Source: Salarias fasciatus (Eukaryota > Chordata > Actinopteri > Blenniiformes > Blenniidae). From it: DNA of 64,000 nucleotides. The translations under genes were made by a program, and so were the position numbers. The stretch covers positions 3,166,411 to 3,230,410 of the forward strand of contig NW_021941230.1 of NCBI RefSeq assembly GCF_902148845.1, read 5' to 3'. The notes beneath the pieces are model-generated. The model saw only the letters and a list, made by a program, of their open reading frames with translations, was not told the DNA's origin and did not search any database. Below are positions 21,833 to 33,073 of this stretch, piece by piece (position 1 is the first letter of the stretch; each line of letters begins with the position of its first letter).

Positions 21833-24584
21833 ATGCCTCCAAAACGGTAAGAACAAACTTCTTTCTTCTTTCTTCTGGGTAAAAAGGTTACAACTTGGTT
21901 GAGCCACAGTAAATGGATTGTTCAGTGTGTGAAGGCCCTCACCAGTCCTACCTTGGTTACATATATTTGCTCTGGATTTTCCATTTGCTTATATTCCTAA
22001 CCCTATATTAACACTGGAATTGCAGTGTTCCCAACCGCCACTACCTCCTGTGCCCGGTCTGCCACAAGAGCCAGGACTGCCTCTCTATGCATCTGGAGCG
22101 GACCTGCATGAAGCAGACCAGCAAGGACCAAAGGGCTAAAGTGGTGGAAAAGGCCAAAGAAGAGGCGAGTGTGCTCCTGAGGTCTGGGCGCGTTTATAGC
22201 TACCAGCTCCTCCAGGACATTCTGGGCTCCAAAGACCCCCTCAACAGGTATGTGTGAAAAACAATTAGACTAATCAATGTTTTCTTCTATCAGTGAATGA
22301 ACAGTGCTAACTGTTTCTTGTTTTTGATTTTAAAGGCTGATTGAGGAGCTGCAAAAGAGGAAGAATGTGGTCACCAACGTGCCATCCCAGCTCCCTGATG
22401 TACAGGCCAGGCCTTCCACTGCCACGGGCCAGCCGGACTCCCCTGAGGAGTCCAGTGATGTTACAAGCGAGAGCAGTGTGGAGACTTTTCAGTGGTAAGA
22501 GCTCATTCACCTCAACAAACTTCTGGTGATCACATTTCTTTGCATCTGTGTGTGAGAGTAGCGTGATCTTTATTGTAACTGTAGTGAATTTTTCTAATGG
22601 CAGCAATCCAAACCCGGAGTGGAAGACCAGCAAGAGGGCACGGATGGCTGAGCTGGGGCTGTACCAGAAACATTCCCTCCACCATCCTCTGTTCAAAGAG
22701 TTTGCTGAACACCTGGAAAAGGACCACCGCACTGAGAATTTCATGCAAGAGGTGAGCAATTCCATCAGATGTTGAATGATCCATTTGTTTCAGTACAGCC
22801 ATGACTGCCAAGGCATTTTCTGTAAATGTGTCACATTTGCGTTTTGTTTCTCCTCAGGTTGACATCGTGGCACGCTTCCTCTTCTTCATGGATCCTGCTG
22901 AACCCTCCCTCCTGTTTGTGCGGGAACGGGAGAAGACACAGGAATACCTGAGGAAGCTTTCTGAGGCCACACTTGGCAAACAAACCCAGCTCAGCTATTT
23001 GAAGAGCTTGAAGAGGTTTGTAACGTTCATTTTCCTCCATGTGAATCAGAATCCTTTTATTATCTTGAGCACACGTGGCCCAGTTGTTGCTATACGTGTG
23101 TGATAACTGATTGACTTGTATTTTCACTTTGTTTCCAAATGTCCAATGTGTTTTTGGTTTGTTGAGCAGATTCCTGACCCACCGGATCACCAAGACGGAC
23201 ATGTATCGGACCGACCCGGATCTCCACAACGAGGCCAAGCAATACGCAGATTTCATCGGTTGTTTGCAAAAGCAAGTGGCGAAGGGCGTCAACAAGGAAA
23301 TGGTTGCAAAGCGGTATGTGCAATGTCTTTTGAAAAGTCTTTTCCTAACACGTGCACCGTGCAGAAGCTTTTGCAGTTTGAGTAATTTTATTTTGTCCTT
23401 TCACAGTGACAGAATCATTCTTGGGGACATGTCAACCAGCCCACATGACTGCACAGAGGTGCTGAGGGCGGCCAGAAAAGACTTTTTGGCCGTTCTCGGC
23501 AAGATCTCCGATCCCGACCAATCCTATGGCTGCCAGCTGCAGACCTCTGAGTGCCTCATTGTATTATACTACCTGGAAGCAATCGTGGTTCTGCAGCACC
23601 TGCAGAGGCCCGGGGTGGTGGAGCACATGACAGTGAGTGTTGTCCTTTGATTCTTTTATTTCTGAATGTTTCCTGTGAACACAACAATGAGAGCATCAAT
23701 GAAGGGAATGGCATGTGTGTGTTTGACGCAGATTGAGGAGTGGAACAACAGAACCAAGCTGGATCAGGGCTTTGTTGCCATCTCCGTAAAAGAACACAAG
23801 ACTGCCACACAGCAGGAGGCAGTCTTTGTTCTCTCTGCAGAAGAGGAGGCTGTAAGTTGACTTTTTTTTTTTTTTTTTTTTTCAAGATTACTCTCTCTGT
23901 AAAAATCCAGAAACAGAATCTGACGTCTGGACCTTTTTTCTGCACACAGTGGTTCGACAAGTACTTTGAATGTGTGAGGGACCAGCTGAAGACAACAAAG
24001 AGGTTCCGGGGGAGCCCAGAGGCCCAGAAAATAGAAGAAGACCCCCAGGAGCGGTTCTTCCTGTCAACATCGGGCAACCCAATTTACAACTGCTCCAATG
24101 ATTTGGCCAGGCTGCACAGAAAGTAATAACATCTTTATGATGGGATAAGCTGCGACTTGTCATCCAAGTTAAGTCACCTAACAGGAGGAGGGATGACAGA
24201 CGTCATTTACAATCTGCTCTTCACTCTCATTCTAGATACAATCTCACACCGGTGACGAGCCAAGTGGCGAGGCGGGTCTTCCAAACTGCCGCCAAGTCCA
24301 TGCCTGATGTGGACAAAGCAATGATTGCTGACTACCTGACCCACAGCACAGTCCCAGCGGAGGAACACTCCCGCATGAAGGAAGGTCGCTACCTGGTGAG
24401 GTCCGTTGAGCTCCTCGACAAGTTGAGAAGGTGAGCAGATCATTTGTTACAAAAACAGTGTGAACACACAGTGGACTTCATTTAGCATATCAGTCTGGAC
24501 ACTGACCTGTTTTTATTTCTATTCGGCAGGCAGGGTACCAGTGAAGAAGGTCCATCCAGCCGGGCCCATCCAAAGTCCCGCTGA
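21833..24584 (+). CDS. tyrosine-recombinase-like protein, 11 exons, intact frame
   Basis: Exons: 21833-21846, 22026-22247, 22336-22494, 22604-22751, 22858-23015, 23170-23313, 23407-23632, 23732-23851, 23950-24122, 24236-24430, 24530-24584. All introns are GT-AG, phases agree, 1614 nt, 537 aa. N terminus: MPPKR, then a zinc-finger-like CPVCHKSQDCLSMHLERTC (residues about 14-32). Residues about 130-280 are helical and recall the core-binding part of recombinases. Residues about 330-505 look like a phage-integrase-type catalytic fold: R349 in LQRPGVVEHMT, K380 in VKEHKTA, RR467-468 in VTSQVARR, H491 in YLTHST. The place of the nucleophilic Tyr (about residue 500, in AEEHSRM) is Ser. The protein ends soon after, ...HPKSR. 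The start is chosen because it opens the frame 116 bp after a TATA box. Function of this copy is unproven; with the Tyr missing, strand cleavage is unlikely. Family assignment is from memory of YR motifs. Confidence 0.65.
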
Positions 24585-24945
24585 AGAAGGACTGAAAATT
24601 CATAACAGCACAGAAGAAAAGGAGACGGGACTCATGTTATTTTTACAGAAACGCTGCTGGTGAGAAACTGCATTGATGCACATTTCGACAAGTTCCGCTG
24701 CCACCCGGACAGACAGACCTTCGGCAGACTTATCAACCATTCCCGAAAGAATCCCAACGCGAGGCCTCGTCTCTTCCACCAACAATTTGAGAGTGGAGAA
24801 AGGGACGTGCTGTTATTCATTGCCATAAGGGACATAAAAGCAGGAGAGGAACTCCTGTTTCACTACGGAGTAAACAGAAAAATATTCTGTGGAGAAGGAC
24901 GAGACCTGGACTGGCTGGATGAAGCTCTCTGCCCTTCTCTTGCCC
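24585..24945 (+). pseudogene. KMT5A-like SET domain remnant, copy 2
   Basis: After the YR stop, two frames show GLKIHNSTEEKETG and then FGRLINHSRKNPNARPRL, RDIKAGEELLFHYG and GEGRDLDWLD of the SET C-terminal half. A frame change lies between the TEEKETG piece and the INHS piece. The N-terminal SET half is missing, with a different junction from copy 1 (22 codons present there are absent here). It may be transcribed as the 3' UTR of the YR gene. Confidence 0.75.
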
Positions 24946-25096
24946 CTCTCCCTTTTTTGTACATAATTGAATTTTCTCTTCTTTTTCTTAGTATTTTTCT
25001 ATTTTTTTGTAAAGTTTCATTTTTTGCATGTTTGTTTTTTGGAAATACTTGTAACTTTTTAACATTTGTCTTATGATTTGTACATTTTTACTTTTC

Positions 25097-25102
25097 AATA
25101 AA
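25097..25102 (+). terminator. poly(A) signal AATAAA
   Basis: AATAAA in CTTTTCAATAAAACTTGTG, about 150 bp after the SET remnant; the same signal lies on the minus strand at 13446-13451 in copy 1. It marks the likely 3' end of the transcript. Confidence 0.6.
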
Positions 25103-25349
25103 ACTTGTGATTCTGATTGTGAAAAATGAACTTCAGTCTGTTTTTTAAAAGGGATCAACTCTGTCCCCATTTTTAGTGGCATTTTCTCTGTGTGGAAATC
25201 CAGAACATGTCCAAAATGTAATCAGCAGTTCCCTGTCCCATTGTCAACATTTCCTGAAGGTTTCATTAAAATCCACTCAGAACCTTTCATGTTACATTGC
25301 TAACAAATAAACAGGCAGACAGACAAAGGCTGCAGCCCTGGTATTGTTA

Positions 25350-25350
<1 letters not shown>

Positions 25351-25386
<36 letters not shown>
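25351..25386 (+). repeat. poly-C tract
   Basis: 36 consecutive C inside the 3' part of YR/SET copy 2. Copy 1 has only GTGGGGGAGGG at this place (13198-13208), so the tract expanded, or was misassembled, in copy 2. Confidence 0.9.
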
Positions 25387-25688
25387 ACGGCTGAAACCAG
25401 CAGAAAGTGGCCATAACAAGCAGCAAAGTTAGCTGCCTCACCCAAGCCATCAGATTAGCATTTACTGAACTGAGACAGTGCTGACCTCCCCCAAGGAAAG
25501 AGAGGAAAAGAGGAAACCTGTTTTTTATTTAGTTCCTGTATATATAATCACACTGACTGTACACACACACACACATACAAAGTTAGAGTTGAATATTCAA
25601 TGAAACAAACCAACTATTGCACCATCAACAATGTGAACAGCTGCATGTCGCTGCATGCAAATCAACTGTCAATATAAAAGTCGAACAA

Positions 25689-26700
25689 TTACATATTGAA
25701 AAGTGTATGTTGGAACATTTCTAATTTACCTCTGTACGCCCCATGTCCAACAAAGCCTCCACATTTTCGTGTTGTGGGAATATCTGATGACAGGCAAAGC
25801 AGAGCTGCTCTGTAAAGTTGAGATCCTGTGAAAGAGCTGTCTTCCAAAATCACACCATGCCAGAGTTGCTGGAGCTCGTCAACCAGTGGGTCTAAGAAAA
25901 CATCGATGTTGAGTGATGGCTCCTTTGGACCAGGTATTAACCCAACAAGAATCATATTTTCTTCTTTAAAGCGGTCCTCATGAGGGAGATTCAAAATAAC
26001 CAAGTAGATGGCTCCGACTGAATAAGGTGCATTTTTGAAAGGCTGGAACCAGTCGACATTCAACATAAGGGCCAAATTATTTGGCTCTGCCAGAAAAGGC
26101 TTCCCATCCACATCCTGGTGATCCTGCCATACTTTTCCATCATATACATCCCCTAATACACCCTCTGGTATTTTACATTTTCACCATTCCTCACATTTCG
26201 CTTCAGTTCCAGGCCTTTTCACAATTGCTTCAAGAGACTTCACAATGCTTTTGTAACAACATGGTTGTACTGGGTGGATATATTCTCTGCCCAGGGAGGA
26301 TCTTGACTTTCTTAACAGCTCAGAGCCACATTTCCTCCTGAGTGCAGATCTCTTCTGTGGGTGGTTATGAAATGGGATGTAAGCACACGGTCTGCATGCC
26401 TTTGTCCCATCCCGTCTTAGTTCATAAGTCTCAGCTGGCGTGTTACAGTCATACATCTTGGGCAAACCACACACTGCAAGAAATCCTCACGAAGGACGCC
26501 TGTCCATTTCCTGAGGGAGAATAAGGACTTTGGGATGCTGCTTGCAAGGGCAGCAAGAACATTCCCAATAATCCACATGAACTGTTTGAGGCACAAAAGC
26601 AGAGCTGTGATAGCATTGTCAGAAATCCTGAAGGTGGCTTGCCATGACAAAAGCATCATGGCAAAAACTTTCATCAACAAATCTTCTGATTTTGTTGAAG
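25689..26700 (-). pseudogene. CACTA (EnSpm) transposase fragment
   Basis: Three minus-strand pieces in the order expected for animal CACTA transposases: SWQATFRISDNAITALL...VVCPRC (26417-26680); a zinc-ribbon-like piece with CRPC, FHNHPQ, CGSELL and KRPGTEAKCEEW (26181-26474); then VYDGKVWQDH, ALMLNVDWFQPFK, PYSVGAIYLVILNLP and VGLIPGPKEPSLNIDVFLDP (25689-26150), the TNP2-like core. The pieces lie in different frames with stops between, so this copy is inactive. The C-terminal part is cut off at about 25689. Terminal CACTA repeats were not found. Confidence 0.75.
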
Positions 26701-26880
26701 ACTGAGCACTTCCGTGTCCCTCTGCCTCTTGATTGTCAGGGAAGACATCACTTTGCTCATCAGCAAGGATTTCCTCTTCTTCCTCCTCGGTAAGAGTGTC
26801 ATCCTCGGCAAATGTGAAGAAGAAATCAACATCAAATCAAACAAATCAATAAACAGTGATATTACGATACAGCAATGCAC

Positions 26881-27880
26881 AATTTAAAACGTATGGAGTA
26901 ATTCAAATAAATAAATTACAACACAGATGGGTAAATTAATGTACATTTAAAATGATTTGTTGTAAACAAGTTGTTTTAATCATAAAGTTAAAAAATAGTA
27001 TTGCTTTGCTCCATTCCAGATAGCTGTGACTAAATGATTTGCACCTTTTACAGATGAACTGTGATCTTAATGTGTATGTGTTAAACTGAGTCCTAATATT
27101 GTTCTTCTTAAGACATTCCAGCTTGTTCAAATTGTTGCTCAAAAAGACCTGAGCCACCTGGGATCAGTTGGGCTTGTATGTGGCCCCTGAACTAAAACCG
27201 GTTTGACATCACTGCATTAAAACTGAAGTGAAACAACCATGAAATCAAGACTGAGGAGGGATTAGTGACTGCTTGATGGTCAAAAACAAGTTTCACTCTC
27301 AAATGACAGCAATCAAGTACGTGATCTATGTCAGCCTGTAAGTCAAATGCCAGCAGTGTGTGAAATTTACTTCACAAAAGACTGTCATTAAGCACATGAA
27401 TACCACCACTTGTGAGTTCCTGCTCCGGTCCTGCATTTTTTCAGGTGATGCTCATTGTGTCAATTCAGGGACCGATGACGATCACTGAGGTGGAGTGTTA
27501 TAATCCTTATTCTGTTGATATGTAGAGAGCATAATAGGCTATCTGGACCATTGTGTGAATTTGGTTGAATGGATAAGTACAATTAGAATGCATATGGATT
27601 GAAATGTAATGCATTTGTAATGCTTGCTGTGTTCTATGTCAACCATGCTCACCACATAAAGGTTTACTTCCTTATCCCCCTCTGAATCGGATTCACTGGA
27701 GTCAAGAAAAAGATGAATGCTTTGGTCATCTGCGATGTCAAATTTTCAGGTACTTTTTACTTTTAGAAGCATTTATTTTTCTGACAATTTTTAATCTTAC
27801 TCCCTACATTTTGAATATGAATATCGGTACTTTCGACTCCTTACATTTTCCCAAAAAGCTTGTTACTTCTTTAAATATAT

Positions 27881-27916
<36 letters not shown>

Positions 27917-29000
27917 TTTTTGGCTGTGACGAAAGCTGGTTTCCACTAAAATGTTGAAAGACGCGGCTGACATGGCGGCCTTCCCGCCAGTCAGTCACAA
28001 TTAGTCAGAGCGTCTGCAGGATGAAGCCAGAAGAAGTATAGAAGATGGACAGCGGAGAGGACCGTGAAGGACAGAAGAGTGTGTTGTGTAACTCAGGTTA
28101 AAAATATGTAAAAATAAAATTAGTTGATTGTGAATTAAAAGAGATCTCTTTGAATTAATTATATTATTTTGTTAAAAAAGAAAGCTGTTTGAATTACACA
28201 GTAAATCGTTGCATTTTATATTAATCTTATTTCATTTTGTTTAAAAAAAAGCTGAATTAAAAGCAAATGCTTTAATGTTTTTGTTAATTATAAACATGTA
28301 CATGGTGCATTGACGTACTATTAAAAAAAGTTGAAGGGTTCGGTCTATGAGATGAGTTTTGACACAACAGTTTAGAAACCAGGTCCATCTAAGTTTCATA
28401 AGTCAATATTCATACAACGTTGAAATGGTTTCTAACTTTGTAGTGAAGCGTGCAATAAAAATACTTTTTACTTTTCATAATTCTTTTGAGTACATTTCAG
28501 GGCCTGTACTCTTTACTTTTACTTGAGTAGATATGTGGACCAGCACTTTCATGTTTGCCAAAGTAATTTTTTACACAGATACGTTTACTTCCACTCAAAG
28601 AATTGGGGTACTTTTGCCATCTCTGCTTTTTAGCATCAGTATACAGTGCTACTTTTGAACACACTATTATTCATGTAATGCAGCGTTAAATTGTGTAGCA
28701 AGCTTACCGCCGTCTGAAGGGTCAGTTGATGGTATTCCATCCACTGCATCTCTCTCACCGACAACATTAATACTCTGGTCCTCTGTGGTTTCATCTCAAG
28801 AAAATCACACAAAGACATGCAGGAGATCATGACGGTGGCCATAGGCATTGAGAATTACCATTCTCATCTCGACAACATTAAAAATATAAATCTGTACTAT
28901 GTTGCACGTTTACATTTTCAACAACAGATCATTGTTACTAGGAGGGTCACTCTGAAGGACGCTCCAAAGGATTTCCTATCTTAACTTTAAGTTGCGTAAC
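26881..29000. other. AT-rich gap
   Basis: No convincing gene. Contains a short TTTA tetranucleotide array (27885-27920). It may include upstream introns of the CACTA transposase, but I could not identify exons. Confidence 0.4.
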
Positions 29001-29441
29001 TTGCTGTTGTCTGATGGATGATTATTCGGTTCTTCACCTCCTCCGACATCATCATTGGACAAGACGGGGTCCTTCACAGTGTCTGGGCCAGCCCTTTTCA
29101 TTTTTTTTCCCCCAAACTCTGTTGTTAAAATAGAATTTTTTGTGCAAAAAATACGTGCTATGGCCGAGCTCATTGTCAGAATGCCCACAGAGGCGACGAG
29201 GCCTTTTCTTCTTGGGCCCGGAGACGTTCATCTTGCGAGCTCAGTGAAACTCTGTACAACTGAGGGAGTCAGTATGTTTGTTTACTTCTTGATATTCGGC
29301 GTCGCTTACGTCATTACATTGCAGTGTCCGTCCCTGTGGTCCGTCCAATCACATGCGAAGTCACAATCACATGGTAACCTCGCGAGACTTCTTAACTGCG
29401 CGAAACGCAGATAAACAAATCATTTTGGAAAGTGTTCCTGC

Positions 29442-30313
29442 AATGGCTGCGCGTTATCTTCCATTCGACTCGCCACAAACTCGATCGGGACGGGCTGATT
29501 TTGTTCCGGTCAGTCCCGCGACAGAGACTGAAAAACATTTGGATCTCTATCAGCAGGCCGTCTCGTCAGGTCTCACAGACTGAGGCAAAGCTGGAGGAGA
29601 AGCTGGAAACAACTGTGGCAGCATCGGAGCTCAGGCTGCAGGAGCGAATAGACGGCCTGGAAGCCAAACTAAACAGCTGCTCCTGCGGGCAAGTGGTGAA
29701 GCGTAAAAGATGAGCCCACAGTCCGAAAACTGCGGTAAGAATGAACCAATTTGAAGGATGTTTTTGATGATTTTTACTGCAATGATATCAAATGGCAACG
29801 TTAAGTAGTGATATCATGTAGTCCTCCATCTTTGCTCACAGACATGCCTGTTTCTCTCTCGTACTTTTAGGAAACCGTTTGTAGGCTTCACAACTCGGAA
29901 GGAAACGTCTTGCTTTGCGAACCGGAGCAAGGGTGAGACTTTTTGAAAATGATTTATACAACTGTAAGATTCTGCTTTGAGTGGAGAATGAAAGTTCTGA
30001 TCTGTTTTCACAGACTGGGCTCGCGTCACAATGAGGCCGTGACTACAGATTTGGTGAAAACCATCATCGCAAGTCCAGATTTTCACGATGTACACTCAGA
30101 CGTAATTTTATGTAAGTAGCCAGTTTAAAATGGGTTTAGATCCCCCCCCCCCCCCTCGAAAAAAAGGGTTCTAACATCTTCGTTTTGCCATTTACAGCTG
30201 CCTGTAAAACATATTTTGAAACTCTACGGAGGAGCTTCCGCCTCAGCCAACAGGACAGGGCAGATCAGAAGGACGCCATGAAGTCTGCTGCACGGAGTCG
30301 TCAGCAGTGGTGA
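29442..30313 (+). CDS. unrecognised small spliced gene (exons)
   Basis: The 3' part is well supported by splice signals and phase: exon 29871-29932 (ETVCRLHNSEGNVLLCEPEQ), exon 30014-30111 (LGSRHNEAVTTDLVKTIIAS, PDFHDVHSDVIL), exon 30198-30313 (SACKTYFETLRRSFRLSQQ, DRADQKDAMKSAARSRQQW, stop). Each intron is GT-AG. Upstream, 29442-29713 holds MAARYLPFDSPQT... and, in another frame, a charged coiled-coil piece LEEKLETTVAASELRLQERI ending KRKR; I could not join it in phase to the later exons. The gene runs away from the CACTA remnant (divergent). It could be the accessory gene of that element or a host gene fragment. I do not recognise the family. Confidence 0.45.
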
Positions 30314-32940
30314 AAGTAAGATAAGATTCTTGCAGGAACTGTGAAACTCAAAAAAATGTTTTAGTTTGTGCACAAAGCATGCGAGCATCGTACAAAACAG
30401 ATATTGATAAAGCCTGCTCTTTTTGACATCCTTGAAAGCATGATGTTTGTTTTTTAATTGTTCAAATATTATTTTGGATGTTTAAATATAATACATATTG
30501 TGACGGCGGCCTCTTCACGACGGAGGCAACAATCGACGAGGACTGCTGCCCTTCAGCTCAACTGAAGCTTTTGTTGTTGTTACAACTAATGTATACTGGG
30601 AGTATGTCGCTCACATCAAACAATGTCGGCACAGAGGCCGGGTCACTCTCACACCGACCCCTGTAACTGTTGGTCCAACATAACGTAAATGAAACTTAAC
30701 ATGAAAAGACCGGAAAAACGGCATCAACACATAGAAAAACAATAACTTAACAAATCTATAACAAAACGAAGTACATTTTAACACATTTTAACACAAAATA
30801 CATCTTGAAACGGGCCGAACAATCCCCTCCCATGATGCCTTGCGGCACCAAACAGTATGGCGGCCCCCAGCGGCGCCTGCGACCGCAACAATATGTATAA
30901 TATATATATAATAAATGTTGTTTTTAGTTAAATGTTTTTTTTTTATTTTTCTTTGCATTTTTGGCCTGTCCTGGTTGTCTCTTGAGACGGGGACGGGGGA
31001 AGGGGTCCTTACATCACCTGGGCAACCAGCCATCCAATGAAAAGAATGCATTGAGTTTACCTCACTTCCATATGTGCTTGTTTGTGGAAGGAGTGATGCT
31101 ACTTGCATGACAGAGAGATGGAGAATATTTTACGACGCGTGAACCCTCACAATTTATTACTTGTGGTTTTATGTTGTTTATTTTGCAAAAATGACGACCC
31201 TGTTGTCTGCAAAAAACACACAACAGTGGACATTGGATTAACGTTACGCCACAGCGAGAGACTGCCGCTACAAGCTGCAACATATCACGGTAAGCGAGTG
31301 CTCCAGTGCTCGTCAGGCACATTAACCTTGTTCAACACGTCACAGAAGATGTAGTCTGGAGATGAGTTTTATGTATTCATCAATTTTACACTTATTCCGG
31401 TAAAATTTGCTTGAAAAAAGAAAGGGCTCGCTTTGTATGCATGAGTGAAAGTTGCTTTTCAGAGGCGTTCCGGAGCGTTCCTGTAGAAGAGGCCAGTATA
31501 TTTCTTACCGGCACGGCGTTCCGGTGCGTTCCGGCTTACTTTCACCTATGGTCGTCAGAGAAGACAGAGAGTAAGATATTTTAATTGAATTCATTACATT
31601 GTGTGTTTTGTATACAATGTGGTTAGAATACTATTGCTGGTCCCTAAGACTTTATTTTTCTGTTCCAGCTGTGAAGCACTGACTGGTATTGATCTCCGAA
31701 TCTTGAGTTTGTTCAGCTTAATAAAAGCTCTTCTTTTTCAACATGTCTGCAACATTTTGTCTCTCTGAATACATTCTCATGATCTGTAGGATGGCTCATT
31801 GTTTAATGGCAAGTATGAAGGTGAAATAATTGTACATAATTTACATGGTTCATATTATTTTTTATTGGTGATGACTGGAGGGGGGTCGGGGGGGGGGGGG
31901 GGGGGGGGGGGGATGAGCGTGGGGAGGGGGGTGGCGGGATGAGGGGGCGGGTTTCGAATTCAGATAATTCATGAGCCGAAGTTGACCAATAGCAACAGAT
32001 CTCCTAACCAATCAGGACACAGGGTTTTTTGTTACCCTGTGTCTTTCCATCCAATGGGTGTTCAGAATGAAGCTGGACAGGCTGGCGGAGTGCTCATCAG
32101 TTTTTCACACCTCTCCGGTGTGGTGTGTATTCCCCGCTTCCCTGCTCCACCCACCCCCCGTCCCCTCACCCCTCCCTCTCCTCCACACAAGAGAGCACCT
32201 TACCAACAATTAATGCCACAGGCAAAGGAGAAGTGCAGAACCTGGAGACGCACATACATTGTCGCAAACGAGGCACGTTTACAACGATGTACAGACCCGG
32301 ATATCTGGCTTTTCATGCAGTGATGTCATTTATCCTCATTTTGAGAAAAAACATCCAGACCAGAATTTTCTCACTGCCTGAGTTCAGCTGGGAGCCAGAG
32401 AGAGAAGTGGAGCCCCGGCCTTGGATTGGTCTTCCCCTTATAGACAGTCCCATCAGCCTCCGTCCAATCCGTGGCCAGCCTGAACCTCCTGCTTCACACA
32501 GAACATGAGCAGAGAATCTTGACCCAGGAGGGAGGGGAAGCATCACACAGCCATGACTCCTGCTGGCCGCTGTGCTGCTGAGTCCCTCACATCCTAAATG
32601 AAACCACTGGAGGACTCAGCTCTGCTTCTCTCCAGGAACCATGTCCTCCAGCTCTTCTGTCTGACAACACTGTTTTGGTCTGCTGCCTGAAAATAAGGCC
32701 GTTTACACTGCAGAGGCTTCAAGAGGAAACACTCAACTCTCACTGTGTTCTGGTGTCTGTTTACACCACAACAGTGCTGGAAACACTGAAAACACTACTT
32801 TTTAGAAACTGCTCCAAGGTGGAACTTTGTGAGAGCTCTCAGGCTCCGTCTCCTTGTTGACAGTGGAAATGCTGCTGCTGGTCATGAACATGAGATCAGA
32901 CAAACCTCCAACACAAAGTCAGAGAAGCTTCTCCACCTTA
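30314..32940. other. gap without recognised genes
   Basis: Contains two GGCGTTCCGG/GCGTTCC motif pairs ending in CTTACTTTCACC (31455-31553) that look like the end of an unknown TIR element, a poly-G tract (31880-31912) and GC-rich sequence. Frames here are not convincing. Confidence 0.4.
31880..31912 (+). repeat. poly-G tract
   Basis: A run of G with a single TC interruption at 31886-31887. Similar homopolymer G/C tracts lie at 25351, 30142, 35252 and 63138. Confidence 0.9.
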
Positions 32941-32949
32941 ACTCTGAGG

Positions 32950-33019
32950 TCTCCCCTGCAAACTGAACCCAGGACCTCTTACACCCTAAGTGAGAATCAT
33001 ACTCCCACACCAACGAGCC
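32950..33019 (-). pseudogene. tRNA-Pro (AGG) pseudogene
   Basis: The minus strand begins GGCTCGTTGGTGTGGGAG and has the anticodon arm with loop TTAGGGT. The T arm is changed and the 3' acceptor strand is lost. It belongs to the third copy of the Pro-Lys unit; its Lys partner is at 34487-34559. Confidence 0.75.
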
Positions 33020-33073
33020 GACATGTTCATCACACTGAATCAGGCGGGTGATCCAGACTCCTGACAGCCTGGA

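Larger units (their letters stand above)
21533..25560 (+). mobile_element. YR/SET element, copy 2 (plus orientation)
   Basis: The inverted counterpart of 12947-17102. The left TIR (21533-21712) begins AGCTGATCCATTTGGGCAGG and lacks the outermost bases (TTCCATTG) seen in copy 1. The right TIR ends near 25560 at CACACTGACTG, before a CA repeat, and is therefore also shortened. Internal order: TATA box, 11-exon YR gene, SET remnant, poly(A) signal (25097), then a 36 bp poly-C tract where copy 1 has a short G/C run. Confidence 0.75.

Noticed and set aside
31455-31560. GGCGTTCCGG motif pairs as ends of a large element
   Set aside because: I could not find a matching opposite end or target duplication.
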